64,000 bases of DNA from Alphaproteobacteria bacterium (GTDB lineage: Bacteria; Pseudomonadota; Alphaproteobacteria; Micavibrionales; Micavibrionaceae), in contig JAACQG010000005.1 in NCBI GenBank assembly GCA_009995045.1, positions 68,804 to 132,803 on the forward strand, written 5' to 3'. Shown piece by piece: positions 63,923 to 64,000 of the stretch. A program made the position numbers and the translations under genes. The first letter of the stretch is position 1. Each line of letters starts with the position of its first letter. Below the pieces are notes generated by a model. It did no database searches. It had not been told where the DNA came from and was given only the letters and a program-made list of their open reading frames with translations.

Positions 63923-64000
63923 CTAACGGCGTGCGCCGAATACTTTTTGTAGGATTTCGGTTGTGCGCTTGGCGGGGTTGGTGCGTATTGCGGCTTCTTC
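63923..64000 (-). CDS. C-terminal end of an unidentified gene, cut by window edge
   Basis: The last 25 residues and TAG stop of a minus-strand frame, ending AKRTTEILQKVFGARR. It lies 38 bases upstream of resB. The stretch is too short to identify; position suggests it may belong to the same operon. Confidence 0.55.
   Translation of the reverse strand, partial: EEAAIRTNPAKRTTEILQKVFGARR

Overview
The window is chromosomal DNA from an alphaproteobacterium. It is compact and leans AT-rich, with operons packed through ATGA and TAATG overlaps. The aa3-type cytochrome oxidase cluster (coxBA, ctaB, small CoxF-like gene, ctaG, coxC, surf1), the very large NAD-glutamate dehydrogenase, an IalB family protein, the DivJ/PleC-like kinase core and the MlaA/MlaC pair all point to this class. 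A tandem set of DotA/TraY genes, with no conjugation or phage genes beside it, suggests a deep-branching lineage such as the Micavibrio group. That placement is inference. No tRNA, rRNA, CRISPR array or insertion sequence was recognised, and no stretch over 300 bases lacks a gene.

Layout. 1-5911: truncated radical SAM KamA-type gene behind pepA, then the envelope genes lptF-lptG and mlaA-mlaC. 5931-14372: three consecutive 900-960 residue membrane proteins of the DotA/TraY family on the minus strand, the most striking block. 14571-18135: ettA, a pirin, tag and a DUF1508 protein. 18252-20771: a TerA-like gene, a Na+/Ca2+ exchanger and a TerD-like gene in a row. 20784-33781: mostly housekeeping (degenerate membrane-bound nuclease-like protein, xseA, putA, purD, tadA, rluB-type gene, rsmD, uppP, cytochrome b561, GST, SDR). 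33778-38637: an orphan PAS histidine kinase, then a DsbD-redoxin pair. 38727-43081: acetoacetyl-CoA synthetase, an alanine-rich leader peptide, a class I aminotransferase, an orphan and a TrmH-like methyltransferase. 43189-45317: IalB family protein and an M23 peptidase. 45314-52921: the cytochrome oxidase structural and assembly cluster, with unknown genes inserted. 53040-60349: rsmE, ubiA, NAD-GDH and an SRAP protein. 60356-63884: a System II cytochrome c maturation operon (ResB, CcsA, ResA-like), followed by the last codons of another gene.

How the genes fit together. Cytochrome oxidase structure and assembly, haem O synthesis (ctaB), quinone synthesis (ubiA), cytochrome c maturation and thiol supply (DsbD, ResA-like) form an aerobic respiration theme. 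PutA and NAD-GDH feed proline to glutamate to 2-oxoglutarate, and acetoacetyl-CoA synthetase adds a ketone or PHB route; together they suggest growth on amino acids and storage compounds. LptFG, MlaA/C, UppP and the M23 peptidase maintain the envelope. The DotA/TraY trio is the best candidate for an undescribed secretion or cell-contact system. The alanine-codon leader before the aminotransferase is the best candidate for an undescribed regulatory element.

Gaps of 100-290 bases not otherwise described (16254-16403, 43708-43820, 47369-47499) contain nothing I can identify beyond likely promoter space.
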